This document shows, piece after piece, positions 1-10,471 of a stretch of DNA of 32,325 nucleotides; positions within the stretch are counted from its first letter, which is position 1, and each line of letters begins with the position of its first letter. Origin of the DNA: Marmoricola sp. Leaf446 (GTDB taxonomy: Bacteria; Actinomycetota; Actinomycetes; Propionibacteriales; Nocardioidaceae); contig NZ_LMRF01000002.1 of the NCBI RefSeq assembly GCF_001424755.1, positions 275,523-307,847 on the forward strand, read 5' to 3'. The notes below the pieces were generated by a model. It did not search any database. It saw only the letters and a program-made list of their open reading frames with translations, and was not told where the DNA came from. The position numbers were made by a program, and so were the translations under genes.

Positions 1-886
1 TCTCGGAGTCGTGCGCGACCCCGTCGATGTCGCGGTAGCCGACGTACTGGCCCCGGACGACGTCGGTGGGCTCGATCGGGAGCATCGAGCGGAACACCTT
101 GTTCTTCTCCTCCGAGATCGCGAACGGCTCCAGGGCCGTGGGCGGCTCCATGGCGGTGAAGGCCATCACCTGGAAGAGGTGGGTGACGACCATGTCGCGG
201 TAGGCGCCCGTCGACTCGTAGAAGTCCGCCCGCTGCGCGAGGCCGAGCTCCTCGGGCACGTCGATCTGGACGTGGTCGATGTTGTTGCGGTGCCAGATCG
301 GCTCGAACAGACCGTTGGCGAAGCGGAAGGCCAGGATGTTCTGGGCCGCCTCCTTGCCCAGGAAGTGGTCGATGCGGAAGATCTGGTCCTCGTCGAAGAC
401 CTCGTGCAGCGAGCTGTTGAGCTTCTTGGCCGACTCCAGGTCGGTGCCGAAGGGCTTCTCCATCACGATGCGGCTGCGCTCGACCAGGCCGGCGTCCTTG
501 AGCTGGTGCACGACCGGCAGCGCGGCCTTCGGCGGCACGCTGAGGTAGTGCAGCCGGCGGGGAGCCGCGTCGGCCGGGAAGTGTGACTCCGCCTCGGCGA
601 CCACCTCGGCGAGCCGAGCAGGGCCCCCGGCGCCCGCGGCCCAGTGCAGTCGCTTCGCGAACTCCTCCCAGCCCGGCGGGTCGGCCCCCTCACCGCCGTA
701 CTCCGCGATCGCCATCCGCGTGAAGTCGACGAAGGAGTCGCGGTCGTGGTCGTCCAACGACGTGCCGACGACCTGGACCTCGGTGAGCAGCCCCGACTGG
801 AACAGGTGGAGCAGCCCGGGCAGCAGCTTGCGCTGCGCGAGGTCTCCGGTGGCACCGAAGAGGACGACGGTCGTGGGGGTCGGCAT
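1..886 (-). CDS. zwf: Glucose-6-phosphate 1-dehydrogenase, N-terminal part (cut by window edge)
   Basis: Oxidises glucose-6-phosphate to 6-phosphogluconolactone with NADP+, the entry step of the oxidative pentose phosphate pathway, in the cytoplasm. Translating the minus strand from the ATG at 886 gives 295 residues open to the window edge. The Rossmann dinucleotide motif GATGDLAQRKLLPG is at residues 11-24, EKPFGTD at 143-149, and the substrate/catalytic signature RIDHFLGKE at 171-179. The family's general-base histidine is expected at H236 in GAYRDMVVTHLFQ. Family members are about 460-510 residues, so roughly 40% is missing beyond base 1. The gene is divergent from dnaK, and the 256-bp gap carries the dnaK operator. 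No good Shine-Dalgarno was seen before this ATG. The family call is very secure; which zwf paralogue it is cannot be told. Confidence 0.95.
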   Translation of the reverse strand, partial: MPTPTTVVLFGATGDLAQRKLLPGLLHLFQSGLLTEVQVVGTSLDDHDRDSFVDFTRMAIAEYGGEGADPPGWEEFAKRLHWAAGAGGPARLAEVVAEAESHFPADAAPRRLHYLSVPPKAALPVVHQLKDAGLVERSRIVMEKPFGTDLESAKKLNSSLHEVFDEDQIFRIDHFLGKEAAQNILAFRFANGLFEPIWHRNNIDHVQIDVPEELGLAQRADFYESTGAYRDMVVTHLFQVMAFTAMEPPTALEPFAISEEKNKVFRSMLPIEPTDVVRGQYVGYRDIDGVAHDSE

Positions 887-1029
887 GCGCCCAGCATTCT
901 CCGCCGCGCCCCGGATGCAAAGCGCGCGCACCGAACGGGCGGGTGGCGGGTGTCACCGCGGCGCAGGGGGGAGGTCCGGCCCCGTCGGGAACAAGACCCG
1001 GTGGCGCGCCGTTGGGACCAGTGTCTAGA

Positions 1030-1050
1030 GTTGAGCGAGCAGGACTCAAC
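1030..1050. promoter_or_regulatory. HAIR operator (HspR binding site) upstream of dnaK
   Basis: The sequence reads GTTGAGC-N7-ACTCAAC, an inverted repeat matching the known HspR-associated inverted repeat consensus CTTGAGT-N7-ACTCAAG in spacing and in most positions. It lies 93 bp before the dnaK ATG, and hspR is the last gene of this operon, so negative autoregulation is expected. The left half may double as a -35 (TTGAGC, 1031-1036); I see no convincing -10. The 887-1142 gap otherwise holds only the leader hairpin and the AGGAGC ribosome-binding site at 1131-1136. Confidence 0.9.
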
Positions 1051-1090
1051 TTGTCTGACACGGCACCGGCAGCGAGATCGTCGGAGAGCC

Positions 1091-1111
1091 GCCGGGCCCA
1101 CGGGGCCCGGC
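1091..1111 (+). promoter_or_regulatory. Perfect 9-bp hairpin in the dnaK 5' leader
   Basis: GCCGGGCCC (1091-1099), loop ACG, GGGCCCGGC (1103-1111). It lies after the HAIR site and 20 nt before the ribosome-binding site, so it should be in the untranslated leader. A similar stem occurs in the clpB leader. A role in mRNA stability or translation is inference; it could also be an early attenuator. Confidence 0.6.
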
Positions 1112-1142
1112 CCCCGAACCCCCACACGCAAGGAGCACCAAC

Positions 1143-2998
<1,856 letters not shown>

Positions 2999-3002
<4 letters not shown>

Positions 3003-3712
3003 CCTCTTCCGACGACCGTCCGCTGGACGACGTCGGGACCCCGGCCGGGGAGCAGCCCGCTGCTCCCCGGCCCGGGGCCGGTCCTCCGGCCGACGACCCG
3101 ACGACGGGCTCGCCCGCCGACTGGGCGGCCGACCCCGCCGCGGGGCCGGTGGCCGACGCCGAGGGGCTCGACCAGCCGGCGACCGGCGACCCCGTGGAGT
3201 CGCGCGACCCCAGCGAGGCCCAGCCTGGGGACCAGCCCGACGGGCCGTCCGGCGACCCGTCCGACCTGGCGGCCTCCGACGAGCTGGTGCTCGCGCAGAC
3301 CGCCCTGGCCGAGCGCACCCTCGACCTGCAGCGCCTGCAGGCGGAGTTCCTCAACTACAAGCGACGCGTCGAGCGCGACCGCGACCTGGTCCGCGAGAAC
3401 GCCGTCTTCACGGTGCTCAGCGGGCTGCTGCCCGTGCTCGACGACATCGACCGGGCGCGTGAGCACGGCGAGGTCGAGGGCGGCTTCAAGGCGGTGGCCG
3501 ACTCGCTCGACCGCACCGTCAGCGGCCTGGGGCTGACCAAGTTCGGCGCCAAGGGCGACGAGTTCGACCCGACGCTGCACGAGGCGCTGATGCACGGTTC
3601 CAGCCCCGAGGTCGACACGACCCGGGTCGACGTGGTGGCCCAGGCGGGCTACCGCATCGGCGAGCGGGTGGTGCGCGCCGCCAAGGTGACGGTGCTCGGG
3701 CCCGAGGGCTGA
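2999..3712 (+). CDS. grpE: Nucleotide exchange factor GrpE
   Basis: Homodimeric nucleotide exchange factor that releases ADP from DnaK. The protein has 237 residues. The first 95 or so are a low-complexity Pro/Asp/Ala/Gly tail, longer than in the E. coli protein. A coiled-coil helix follows ([18 protein letters not shown], near 112-130), then the four-helix bundle and the C-terminal beta domain with the family-typical LHEALMHG and [16 protein letters not shown]. The GTG start shares GTGA with the dnaK stop, indicating translational coupling. No separate promoter is visible, so it is expected to be co-transcribed from the HspR-controlled dnaK promoter. Confidence 0.97.
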
Positions 3713-3761
3713 TCCACCGCACGACCCGCACGACCGCGACCGACGAGAGGAGGGGTGACCC

Positions 3762-4943
3762 GTGGCGAACCACGCCGACTGGGCGAGCAAGGACTTCTAC
3801 CAGGTCCTGGGGGTGCCCAAGGACGCCGACCAGGCGACCGTGAAGAAGGCCTACCGCAAGCTGGCCCGGGAGAACCACCCCGATTCCAAGCCGGGCGACA
3901 AGGCCGCGGAGGACCGCTTCAAGCAGGTCGCGGAGGCCTACGACGTCGTCGGTGACGCCGAGCGCCGCAAGGAGTACGACGAGCTCCGCGCCGCCGTGGG
4001 CTCGGGCGGCTTCGGCGGCGGGTTCCCCGGGGGCTTCCCGGGCGGCTTCGGTGGCGGCCGCACCGGCGGCGCCGGTGGCCCCGGTGGTCAGGGCTTCGAC
4101 GTCTCCGACCTCTTCGGCGACCTGTTCCGGCAGGGAGGCGGGGGCGGCGGCTTCGGTGGCGGCGCCCGGCAGACGAGCCGGGCCCGCCGCGGCAACGACG
4201 TCGAGACCGAGACGGCGATCGACTTCGCCGACGCCGTCGAGGGCACCACCATCACGATGCGGCTGCGCTCGGACGCCCCCTGCTCGACCTGCTCGGGCAC
4301 CGGTGGCAAGCCCGGCACCCGGCCCCACGTCTGCGGCACCTGCGAGGGCGCCGGGGTCGTGGTCAACAGCGTCGGCGGGGCGTTCTCGATGAACGAGACC
4401 TGCCCCGAGTGCCACGGCCGCCAGCTCGTCTACGACGAGCCCTGCCCCACCTGTCTCGGCTCGGGCCGCGGCATGTCCGACCGCACCGTCTCCGCGCGCA
4501 TCCCCGCCGGGGTCAAGGACGGCCAGAAGATCCGGCTCAAGGGCAAGGGCGCCGCGGGCGAGCAGGGCGGCCCAGCCGGCGACCTGCTGGTCGTGGTCAA
4601 GGTCCGTCCCCACCCGCTGTTCGGCCGCAAGGGCGACAACCTCACGCTCACCGCGCCCGTCGCCTTCGACGAGGCCGTGCTCGGTGCCGAGATCAAGGTG
4701 CCGACGCTGGGCGGGTCGCCGGTGACGCTCCGGCTGCCGCCGGGCACCCCCAACGGCCGGGTGTTCCGGGTCCGCGGCCGGGGGACGGCCCGCAAGGACG
4801 GCGCCCGGGGCGACCTGCTGGTCACCGTCGAGGTGGAGGTGCCCGGCGACCTCGACGAGGCCGGGCGCGCCGCCGTGGCGGCGTACCGCGAGGCCCGCGG
4901 TGGCCACGACCCCCGCGCCTCGCTCGAGCAGGGGAGGGCGTGA
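3762..4943 (+). CDS. dnaJ: Chaperone DnaJ (Hsp40)
   Basis: J-domain co-chaperone that delivers substrates to DnaK and stimulates its ATPase. The 393 residues contain the J domain with HPD at 39-41, a Gly/Phe-rich stretch (about 87-147), a cysteine-rich zinc region (174-235) with four CXXC motifs, and two C-terminal substrate-binding domains. Three zinc repeats read CXXCXGXG (CSTCSGTG, CGTCEGAG, CPTCLGSG); the third reads CPECHGRQ, so it lacks the last glycine but keeps all ligands. The GTG start is 6 nt after GAGGAGGGG (3747-3755) and 49 nt after grpE. Its position between grpE and hspR suggests the DnaJ1-type member dedicated to this operon; a second dnaJ near hrcA is common in actinobacteria but is not in this window. 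Confidence 0.97.
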   Translation: MANHADWASKDFYQVLGVPKDADQATVKKAYRKLARENHPDSKPGDKAAEDRFKQVAEAYDVVGDAERRKEYDELRAAVGSGGFGGGFPGGFPGGFGGGRTGGAGGPGGQGFDVSDLFGDLFRQGGGGGGFGGGARQTSRARRGNDVETETAIDFADAVEGTTITMRLRSDAPCSTCSGTGGKPGTRPHVCGTCEGAGVVVNSVGGAFSMNETCPECHGRQLVYDEPCPTCLGSGRGMSDRTVSARIPAGVKDGQKIRLKGKGAAGEQGGPAGDLLVVVKVRPHPLFGRKGDNLTLTAPVAFDEAVLGAEIKVPTLGGSPVTLRLPPGTPNGRVFRVRGRGTARKDGARGDLLVTVEVEVPGDLDEAGRAAVAAYREARGGHDPRASLEQGRA

Positions 4944-4944
4944 C

Positions 4945-5358
4945 GTGCCCGCCCGCCCCCGTCGCACGCAGGTGCCCGGTCCGACCGTGCCCGTCTACGT
5001 CATCAGCGTCGCGGCCGAGCTGACCGGGCTGCACCCGCAGACGCTGCGGCAGTACGACCGCGCCGGCCTGGTCTCGCCGGGCCGCACCGGCGGCGGCGGC
5101 CGCCGCTACTCGCTGCGCGACATCGAGCTGCTCCGCGAGGTGGCCGAGCTGACCGCCTCGGGCATCGGCCTCGAGGGCGTACGCCGCATCCTCGAGCTCG
5201 AGCACCAGGTGGCGGCCCTGCGCGCCCGCAACGCCGAGCTGCGCGGCCAGGTCGGGGAGCTGCAGTCCGCGCTCCAGACCACCCTCGACACGCTGCGCGG
5301 GCACCGGCCCAACCTGCCGGCGCTGCGGCCCCCCGGCACCATCACGCCCTGGCGCTAG
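4945..5358 (+). CDS. hspR: Heat-shock repressor HspR (MerR-type)
   Basis: DNA-binding repressor of the dnaK and clpB transcription units in actinobacteria; DnaK is known to act as its co-repressor in Streptomyces. The protein has 137 residues. A MerR-type winged helix spans 17-80 (VAAELTGLHPQTLRQYDRAG at 22-41, then a GRRYS wing), a leucine-rich coiled coil spans about 84-118, and a hydrophobic Pro-rich tail ends in ITPWR. I chose GTG 4945 because it follows GGGGAGGG with 6-nt spacing and lies 1 nt after the dnaJ stop; an in-frame ATG at 4900 would overlap dnaJ by 44 nt. The two HAIR elements at 1030 and 7715 are its expected targets, making the operon autoregulated. Confidence 0.95.
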   Translation: MPARPRRTQVPGPTVPVYVISVAAELTGLHPQTLRQYDRAGLVSPGRTGGGGRRYSLRDIELLREVAELTASGIGLEGVRRILELEHQVAALRARNAELRGQVGELQSALQTTLDTLRGHRPNLPALRPPGTITPWR

Positions 5359-5361
5359 GGC

Positions 5362-5375
5362 CCCGTCGCGACGGG
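5362..5375. terminator. Perfect 14-bp palindrome just after hspR, possible terminator
   Basis: CCCGTCG-CGACGGG starts 3 nt after the hspR stop and could fold as a CCCGT/ACGGG stem with a CGCG loop. It has no T-run, and the stem is short. It may equally be an operator for the DUF445 gene that starts at 5472. Confidence 0.3.
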
Positions 5376-5471
5376 CTTGGGCGTCCCGGTGACCTGGCTG
5401 CCTACCAGTCGTTAACCTCGGCGACACACGACGTGCCCGCCGGGTCCGTCCGCAGCGGCGAGGAGTCCCCG

Positions 5472-6776
5472 GTGGAGATCGACTGGTTCTTCCAGCGGGC
5501 CGACTGGGTCCACGTGCTGACCGTCCCGGTGTTCACCGGCGTCATCGGCTTCCTGATCAACTGGTCGGGTCTGTGGATGCTGTTCTCGCCCGTGGCCTTC
5601 CGCGGGATCACCGTGCCCGGCATGCGACAGCTCTCCCGGGTGCTGCCCCGCAAGGTGCAGGAGGTCCCCGGGATCCTGCAGGGCGGGGTGGGCTGGCAGG
5701 GGATCGTGCCGGCGCGCGCGGCCAAGATGGGCAGCATCGCCGTGGACAAGGCGATCGCCAAGCTGGGCACGCCCGCGGAGTTCTACCAGCAGCTCGAGCC
5801 CGACCAGATCGCCGAGCACATCGTCACCGTCTTCGAGCCCGACCTGCCGCAGATGATCGACCAGATCATGCGACGCGAGCACCCCGCGCTGTGGCGCGAC
5901 CTGCCCCGCCCGGCGCGCGAGGCCGTCGTACGCCGCGTCCAGGCGCAGCTGCCCGGCGTGGTGCACACCGTGACCGACGAGATCGGCGAGCACATCGACC
6001 AGCTGCTCGACCCCAAGATCATGGTGATCAACCACTTCCAGCGGAACCCCGCGCTGGTGGTCCGCATCTTCCGCGACTTCGGCCAGCGCGAGCTCAACCT
6101 GATGGTGGCCTTCGGGTTCGTCTTCGGCTTCGCGCTCGGGGTGCCGGTCGCGGTGCTCGACCACTGGTTCGCGCAGTGGTGGCTGCTGCCCGTCCTCGGC
6201 GTCCTGGTCGGCTGGATCACCAACGCGCTCGGGATGTGGCTGATCTTCGAGCCGCCGGAGCCCCGTCGGATCCTCGGCATCAAGGTGCACGGGCTGTTCC
6301 TGCGCCGCCAGGACCAGGCGGCCGAGGTGTACGCCCGGATCATCGCCGACGACGTCATCACCCTGGAGAACATCGGCGACTTCCTCCTCGACGGCCCCCG
6401 CGGCGACCGGACCCGGCAGATGCTCGCCTCCGCGATGCGGCCCGCGATCGACAACGCCGCCGGCCCGGTCCGCGGGGCGGTGCGCGTCGCGGTCGGTCCC
6501 CGGCAGTTCGACAACATCCGTGACGCGATGGCGCTGGAGGCCGTGGACCGCACGATCAAGCCGTTCAAGGACCCGGAGTTCAGCCGTCGCCAGGCCGACA
6601 AGATCAACGCGCTGATCGCGCAGCGCACCAAGGAGCTGCCGCCTCGGGACTTCGTGGAGATGATGCGCTCGGCGATCAAGGAGGACGAGTGGATGCTGTA
6701 CGCCCACGGAGCGATCATGGGGTTCGCCGGTGGCCTGCTCCACCTCGCGCTGTTCGGGGTCGGGGGGCCGAAGTGA
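5472..6776 (+). CDS. DUF445 family membrane protein
   Basis: No enzymatic function is established for this family (relatives include the YheB/UPF0754 proteins); it is membrane-anchored. The 434 residues show a membrane segment near 10-33 ending in FLINWSGLWMLFSP and a second copy of the same signature near 235-258 (GWITNALGMWLIFEPPEP); the duplicated G-W-TN-x-x-x-x-x-LF-P motif is typical of DUF445. Another membrane segment lies near 209-228 and one at the C terminus (about 410-430). The parts between are Arg/Asp-rich amphipathic helices. GTG 5472 is preferred over GTG 5433 because AGGAG (5461-5465) sits 6 nt before it. It overlaps the next gene by 4 nt, so the two are probably an operon. Confidence 0.85.
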   Translation: MEIDWFFQRADWVHVLTVPVFTGVIGFLINWSGLWMLFSPVAFRGITVPGMRQLSRVLPRKVQEVPGILQGGVGWQGIVPARAAKMGSIAVDKAIAKLGTPAEFYQQLEPDQIAEHIVTVFEPDLPQMIDQIMRREHPALWRDLPRPAREAVVRRVQAQLPGVVHTVTDEIGEHIDQLLDPKIMVINHFQRNPALVVRIFRDFGQRELNLMVAFGFVFGFALGVPVAVLDHWFAQWWLLPVLGVLVGWITNALGMWLIFEPPEPRRILGIKVHGLFLRRQDQAAEVYARIIADDVITLENIGDFLLDGPRGDRTRQMLASAMRPAIDNAAGPVRGAVRVAVGPRQFDNIRDAMALEAVDRTIKPFKDPEFSRRQADKINALIAQRTKELPPRDFVEMMRSAIKEDEWMLYAHGAIMGFAGGLLHLALFGVGGPK

Positions 6777-7669
6777 GCACCTCGATGGGCGGCCCCCGCG
6801 ACCCGCGCCGCGGCTCGCGGCAGCCGGTGCTGCGCGAAGCGACCGAGGCGCTGCCCGGGGTGGCCCGGATCGCGGCCACGGCGGCCGCGCGCTCGACCGT
6901 GTGGTCGATCGGCGCCGGGCTGCGCTCGGGTCGGCTGCTGGTGCGGGCGGTCACCGACCCCGACACCGCCGGCGAGCTGGTGCAGGGCGTGGCCCACGAC
7001 GTCGCCGAGGCCTCGCGCACGGTCAGCGACGTCGCCCGGGCGGTGTCCTCCGGCGTGCCGGTGACCAAGGCGCTGCGTGACGCCACCGCCTCGCTGGCCG
7101 AGGTGGTGATGGCCGACATCACCCCGCAGGAGCGCGAGCCCGAGCGGGAGCGGACGCTGCGCGAGCGGGGCGAGGACCTGCTCGAGCGGTCGCGCGACGT
7201 GTGGGGCAGCGAGGAGGTGCACCCGGCGTACGGCCGGATCCTGGAGGAGCTCGCTCCCGACGAGGCGCGCATCCTGCTGCTGCTCCTGCGCGGCGGTCCC
7301 CAGCCCTCCGTCGACGTCCGCACCGGCGGCCCGGTCGGCATGGTGAGCAGCGCGCTGGTGGCGCCCGGGATGTCGATGATCGGCGCCCGGGCGGGGGCCC
7401 GCTACCCCGACGAGGTGCCGGCGTACCTCAACAACCTGTTCCGGCTCGGCCTGATCTGGTTCAGCCGCGAGCAGCTCGAGGACCCGATGGAGTACCAGGT
7501 CGTCGAGGCGCAGCCCGACGTGCTGGCCGCGATGCACTCGGTGCGGTTCCCCAAGGTGGTGCGCCGCAGCATCCACCTGACCCCCTTCGGCACCGGGTTC
7601 TGCACCGCCTGCCTCGTCGACCCCACCGAGCAGGCCTCGCTGCCGACCCACGGGATCCCGCAGGACTGA
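6773..7669 (+). CDS. Abi-alpha / DUF4393-like protein
   Basis: Protein of 298 residues. The N-terminal part has alanine-rich helices (about 25-110) of amphipathic type rather than clear membrane spans. The C-terminal part resembles the Abi-alpha/DUF4393 family: ILEELAPDEARILLLLLRGG near 155-175, a central AYLNNLFRLGLIWFS, and ITLTPFG-type ending HLTPFGTGFCTACL. Some family members have been linked to abortive infection, but the domain is also found in housekeeping contexts and no activity is established. The GTG start shares GTGA with the DUF445 stop, so it is translationally coupled to that membrane protein, and a GAAA-capped hairpin follows its stop. Its place between hspR and clpB suggests envelope or stress function more than phage defence; that is inference. 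Confidence 0.7.
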   Translation: MSTSMGGPRDPRRGSRQPVLREATEALPGVARIAATAAARSTVWSIGAGLRSGRLLVRAVTDPDTAGELVQGVAHDVAEASRTVSDVARAVSSGVPVTKALRDATASLAEVVMADITPQEREPERERTLRERGEDLLERSRDVWGSEEVHPAYGRILEELAPDEARILLLLLRGGPQPSVDVRTGGPVGMVSSALVAPGMSMIGARAGARYPDEVPAYLNNLFRLGLIWFSREQLEDPMEYQVVEAQPDVLAAMHSVRFPKVVRRSIHLTPFGTGFCTACLVDPTEQASLPTHGIPQD

Positions 7670-7672
7670 GCC

Positions 7673-7686
7673 GGGTCGAAAGACCC
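7673..7686 (+). terminator. GNRA-capped hairpin after the DUF4393 gene
   Basis: GGGTC-GAAA-GACCC starts 3 nt after the stop codon. A GAAA tetraloop makes a short stem unusually stable. There is no T-run, as often in GC-rich actinobacteria. It would separate the DUF445-DUF4393 unit from the HAIR-controlled clpB promoter 29 bp downstream. Confidence 0.5.
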
Positions 7687-7714
7687 TGGACAGGGCGCCA
7701 CGACGACCCTCAAA

Positions 7715-7735
7715 GTTGAGGGGAACAGACTCAAC
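7715..7735. promoter_or_regulatory. HAIR operator (HspR binding site) upstream of clpB
   Basis: GTTGAGG-N7-ACTCAAC, nearly identical in both arms to the dnaK site and with the same 7-nt spacer. It lies 69 bp before the clpB start. HspR control of clpB through such a site is established in Streptomyces; the sequence supports the same here. Confidence 0.9.
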
Positions 7736-7758
7736 TCTGGTGTCGTTGCACCGGTGTC

Positions 7759-7780
7759 GCCCCACCGGCACGGGTGGGGC
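7759..7780 (+). promoter_or_regulatory. 8-bp hairpin in the clpB 5' leader
   Basis: GCCCCACC (7759-7766), 6-nt loop, GGTGGGGC (7773-7780). It sits between the HAIR site and the ribosome-binding site GAGGGAG (7791-7797), the same order as in the dnaK leader. Function is unknown; leader stability or thermal control of translation is possible. Confidence 0.5.
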
Positions 7781-7803
7781 CCGGACCTGTGAGGGAGAAC
7801 CAA

Positions 7804-10395
7804 GTGGACGCGTCGAAGCTGACCTCGCGGAGCGTGGAGGTCGTCAACGCCGCCGGCACGCTGGCGGTCACCGAGGGGCACCCGCAGATCGAGCCGACCC
7901 ACCTCGCCGCCGCGCTGCTGCGGCAGGACAAGGGGATCGTGCCCTCGCTGCTGGGCAAGGCGGGCGTGGACGCCGTGGCCGTCGGTCGCGCCGTCGACCA
8001 GGCGCTGGCCGGGCTGCCGCGCGCCTCCGGGTCGACGGTGTCGAACCCCGCGCCCTCGGCCGGACTGACGCGCGTGCTCGCCAAGGCGCTGGAGCTGAGC
8101 ACCGGCATGGGCGACGACTACGTCGCCACCGAGCACCTGCTGCTCGCCCTGGTCGTCGTCGACACCCCCGTGCGCGGCGTGCTGCAGGGCGCGGGCGTGA
8201 CCGAGGACGGGCTGCGCACGGCGATCACCGCGGTGCGCGGCGGCCGGCGGGTCACGAGCCCGGAGGCCGAGGCGACGTACGAGGCGCTGGAGAAGTACGC
8301 CGTGGACCTCACCGCCCGCGCGGAGGAGGGCCGGCTCGACCCGGTGATCGGCCGCGACGCCGAGATCCGTCGCGTCGTGCAGGTGCTGTCGCGACGCACG
8401 AAGAACAACCCGGTGCTCATCGGCGAGCCCGGCGTCGGCAAGACCGCCGTCGTCGAGGGGCTGGCCCAGCGCGTGGTCGCGGGCGACGTGCCCGACTCGC
8501 TCAAGGGCCGCCGGGTGCTCTCGCTCGACCTGGCCGCGATGGTGGCCGGCGCGAAGTACCGCGGCGAGTTCGAGGAGCGCCTCAAGGCGGTGCTCGAGGA
8601 GATCAAGTCCTCCGACGGCCAGGTGATCACCTTCATCGACGAGCTGCACACCGTGGTCGGGGCGGGCGCGAGCGGTGACTCCGCCATGGACGCCGGCAAC
8701 ATGCTCAAGCCGATGCTGGCCCGCGGCGAGCTGCGGCTGATCGGCGCGACGACGCTCGACGAGTACCGCGAGCGGATCGAGAAGGACCCCGCCCTCGAGC
8801 GCCGCTTCCAGCAGGTGTTCGTGGGCGAGCCCAGCGTCGAGGACACCGTGGCGATCCTGCGCGGGCTGCAGGAGAAGTACGAGGCGCACCACGGCGTCAA
8901 GATCACCGACGCCGCGCTCGTGGCGGCCGCGGTGCTCTCGGACCGCTACATCAGCGGCCGGCAGCTGCCCGACAAGGCGATCGACCTCGTCGACGAGTCG
9001 GCCTCGCGGCTGCGGATGGAGATCGAGAGCTCGCCCGTCGAGATCGACCAGCTCCGCCGTGCCGTCGACCGGATGCGGATGGAGGAGCTCGCGCTCGACC
9101 GCGAGACCGACGACGCCTCCCGCGACCGGCTGGAGCGGCTGCGCGCCGACCTCGCCGACCGCCAGGAGGAGCTGCGCGGGCTGGAGACCCGCTGGGAGGC
9201 CGAGAAGGCGGCGCTGGAGGGCTCCGGCGAGCTGCGCAAGCAGATCGACGAGCTCCGCGTCGAGGCCGAGCGGCTGCAGCGTGCCGGTGACCTGGGGGCG
9301 GCCTCGGAGGTCCTCTACGGCCGGATCCCGGTGCTGGAGAAGCAGATCGAGGAGGCCGACCGTGCCGAGGTGCCGGCCGGTGAGCGGATGGTCAACGAGG
9401 AGGTCGGGCCGCAGGAGGTGGCCGACGTCGTCGAGGCCTGGACCGGCATCCCGACCGGACGGCTGCTCGAGGGCGAGACCGCCAAGCTGCTGCGGATGGA
9501 GGACATCGTCGGCGAGCGGCTGGTCGGCCAGCGCGCCGCGGTGACGGCCGTGTCCGACGCCGTACGACGCAGCCGGGCCGGCATCGCCGACCCCGACCGC
9601 CCCACCGGGTCCTTCCTGTTCCTCGGCCCCACCGGCGTCGGCAAGACCGAGCTGGCCAAGTCGCTCGCGGACTTCCTCTTCGACGACGAGCGCGCGATCG
9701 TGCGCATCGACATGAGCGAGTACTCCGAGAAGCACTCGGTCTCGCGGCTGGTCGGCGCCCCTCCGGGCTACGTCGGCTACGACGAGGGCGGCCAGCTGAC
9801 CGAGGCGGTGCGCCGTCGGCCCTACTCCGTGGTGCTGCTCGACGAGGTCGAGAAGGCCCACCCGGAGGTCTTCGACATCCTGCTGCAGGTGCTCGACGAC
9901 GGCCGGCTCACCGACGGTCAGGGCCGCACGGTCGACTTCCGCAACACGCTGCTGATCCTGACCAGCAACCTCGGCTCGACCTACCTGGTGGACCCGACCC
10001 TGGAGGAGGAGAAGAAGCGCGACGCGGTGATGGCCGTGGTGCGGCAGGCCTTCAAGCCGGAGTTCCTCAACCGGCTCGACGAGGTCGTGCTGTTCGACGC
10101 GCTGGGCCGCGAGGAGCTGGCCCACATCGTCGACCTCCAGCTGAAGGCGTTCGACGCCCGGCTCGCGCCGCGTCGGATCACCGTCGGCGTCACCGAGGCG
10201 GCCCGGGCCTGGCTCACCGAGCACGGCTACGACCCGGCGTACGGCGCCCGGCCGCTGCGCCGGCTCGTCCAGACCGCCATCGGCGACCCGCTCGCCCGCC
10301 TGCTCATCAGCGGCGAGGTCGTCGACGGCCAGCACGTGGTGGTCGACACCGGCGACTCCGGCGACACCGACGGTCTGGCGCTCACGGTCGGCTGA
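7804..10395 (+). CDS. clpB: Disaggregase ClpB (Hsp100)
   Basis: Hexameric AAA+ disaggregase that extracts polypeptides from aggregates together with DnaK/DnaJ/GrpE. It is 863 residues, the normal size. It has an N-terminal Clp repeat domain (about 1-145), a first AAA+ module with Walker [10 protein letters not shown] (207-215) and Walker [11 protein letters not shown], a Glu/Arg/Leu-rich middle coiled coil (about 405-530), and a second AAA+ module with Walker [10 protein letters not shown] (608-616), Walker [12 protein letters not shown] and the C-terminal GARPLRR sensor-2 region. The middle domain distinguishes it from ClpC and ClpA. GTG 7804 is chosen because GAGGGAG lies 6 nt upstream and the protein begins MDASKLT as in other ClpB; a GTG at 7774 would lie within the leader hairpin. 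HspR control is expected. Confidence 0.98.
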   Translation: MDASKLTSRSVEVVNAAGTLAVTEGHPQIEPTHLAAALLRQDKGIVPSLLGKAGVDAVAVGRAVDQALAGLPRASGSTVSNPAPSAGLTRVLAKALELSTGMGDDYVATEHLLLALVVVDTPVRGVLQGAGVTEDGLRTAITAVRGGRRVTSPEAEATYEALEKYAVDLTARAEEGRLDPVIGRDAEIRRVVQVLSRRTKNNPVLIGEPGVGKTAVVEGLAQRVVAGDVPDSLKGRRVLSLDLAAMVAGAKYRGEFEERLKAVLEEIKSSDGQVITFIDELHTVVGAGASGDSAMDAGNMLKPMLARGELRLIGATTLDEYRERIEKDPALERRFQQVFVGEPSVEDTVAILRGLQEKYEAHHGVKITDAALVAAAVLSDRYISGRQLPDKAIDLVDESASRLRMEIESSPVEIDQLRRAVDRMRMEELALDRETDDASRDRLERLRADLADRQEELRGLETRWEAEKAALEGSGELRKQIDELRVEAERLQRAGDLGAASEVLYGRIPVLEKQIEEADRAEVPAGERMVNEEVGPQEVADVVEAWTGIPTGRLLEGETAKLLRMEDIVGERLVGQRAAVTAVSDAVRRSRAGIADPDRPTGSFLFLGPTGVGKTELAKSLADFLFDDERAIVRIDMSEYSEKHSVSRLVGAPPGYVGYDEGGQLTEAVRRRPYSVVLLDEVEKAHPEVFDILLQVLDDGRLTDGQGRTVDFRNTLLILTSNLGSTYLVDPTLEEEKKRDAVMAVVRQAFKPEFLNRLDEVVLFDALGREELAHIVDLQLKAFDARLAPRRITVGVTEAARAWLTEHGYDPAYGARPLRRLVQTAIGDPLARLLISGEVVDGQHVVVDTGDSGDTDGLALTVG

Positions 10396-10434
10396 GCGGC
10401 GGCGGGGTCGCGCGGCCGGCCCGTACGCCGCCGC
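10396..10434. terminator. GC-rich stem between convergent clpB and yidC-like genes
   Basis: GCGGCGGCG (10396-10404) pairs perfectly with CGCCGCCGC (10426-10434), directly after the clpB stop. A direct repeat of CGTACGCCGCC follows (ending 10432 and 10456). The 76-bp gap between convergent genes is a natural place for a shared terminator, but such GC-rich stems arise easily here and there is no T-run. Confidence 0.4.
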
Positions 10435-10471
10435 GCGCCCCCGGCCGTACGCCGCCCAGCCGGTCGGCGGG

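Noticed and set aside
4900-4944. Earlier ATG start for hspR
   Set aside because: It would overlap dnaJ by 44 nt and lacks a ribosome-binding site; GTG 4945 has both good spacing and the usual HspR N terminus.
6773-7669. Definite phage-defence gene based on the Abi-alpha name
   Set aside because: The family is broad and the locus is housekeeping; there is no neighbouring defence gene.
7402-10335. 977-codon open frame antisense to clpB
   Set aside because: A shadow of a highly conserved gene; no recognisable domain or ribosome-binding site.
10416-10456. Direct repeats of CGTACGCCGCC as a mobile-element footprint
   Set aside because: GTACGCC-like words are frequent throughout this genome segment, including inside genes, so two copies in a GC-rich gap are not notable.
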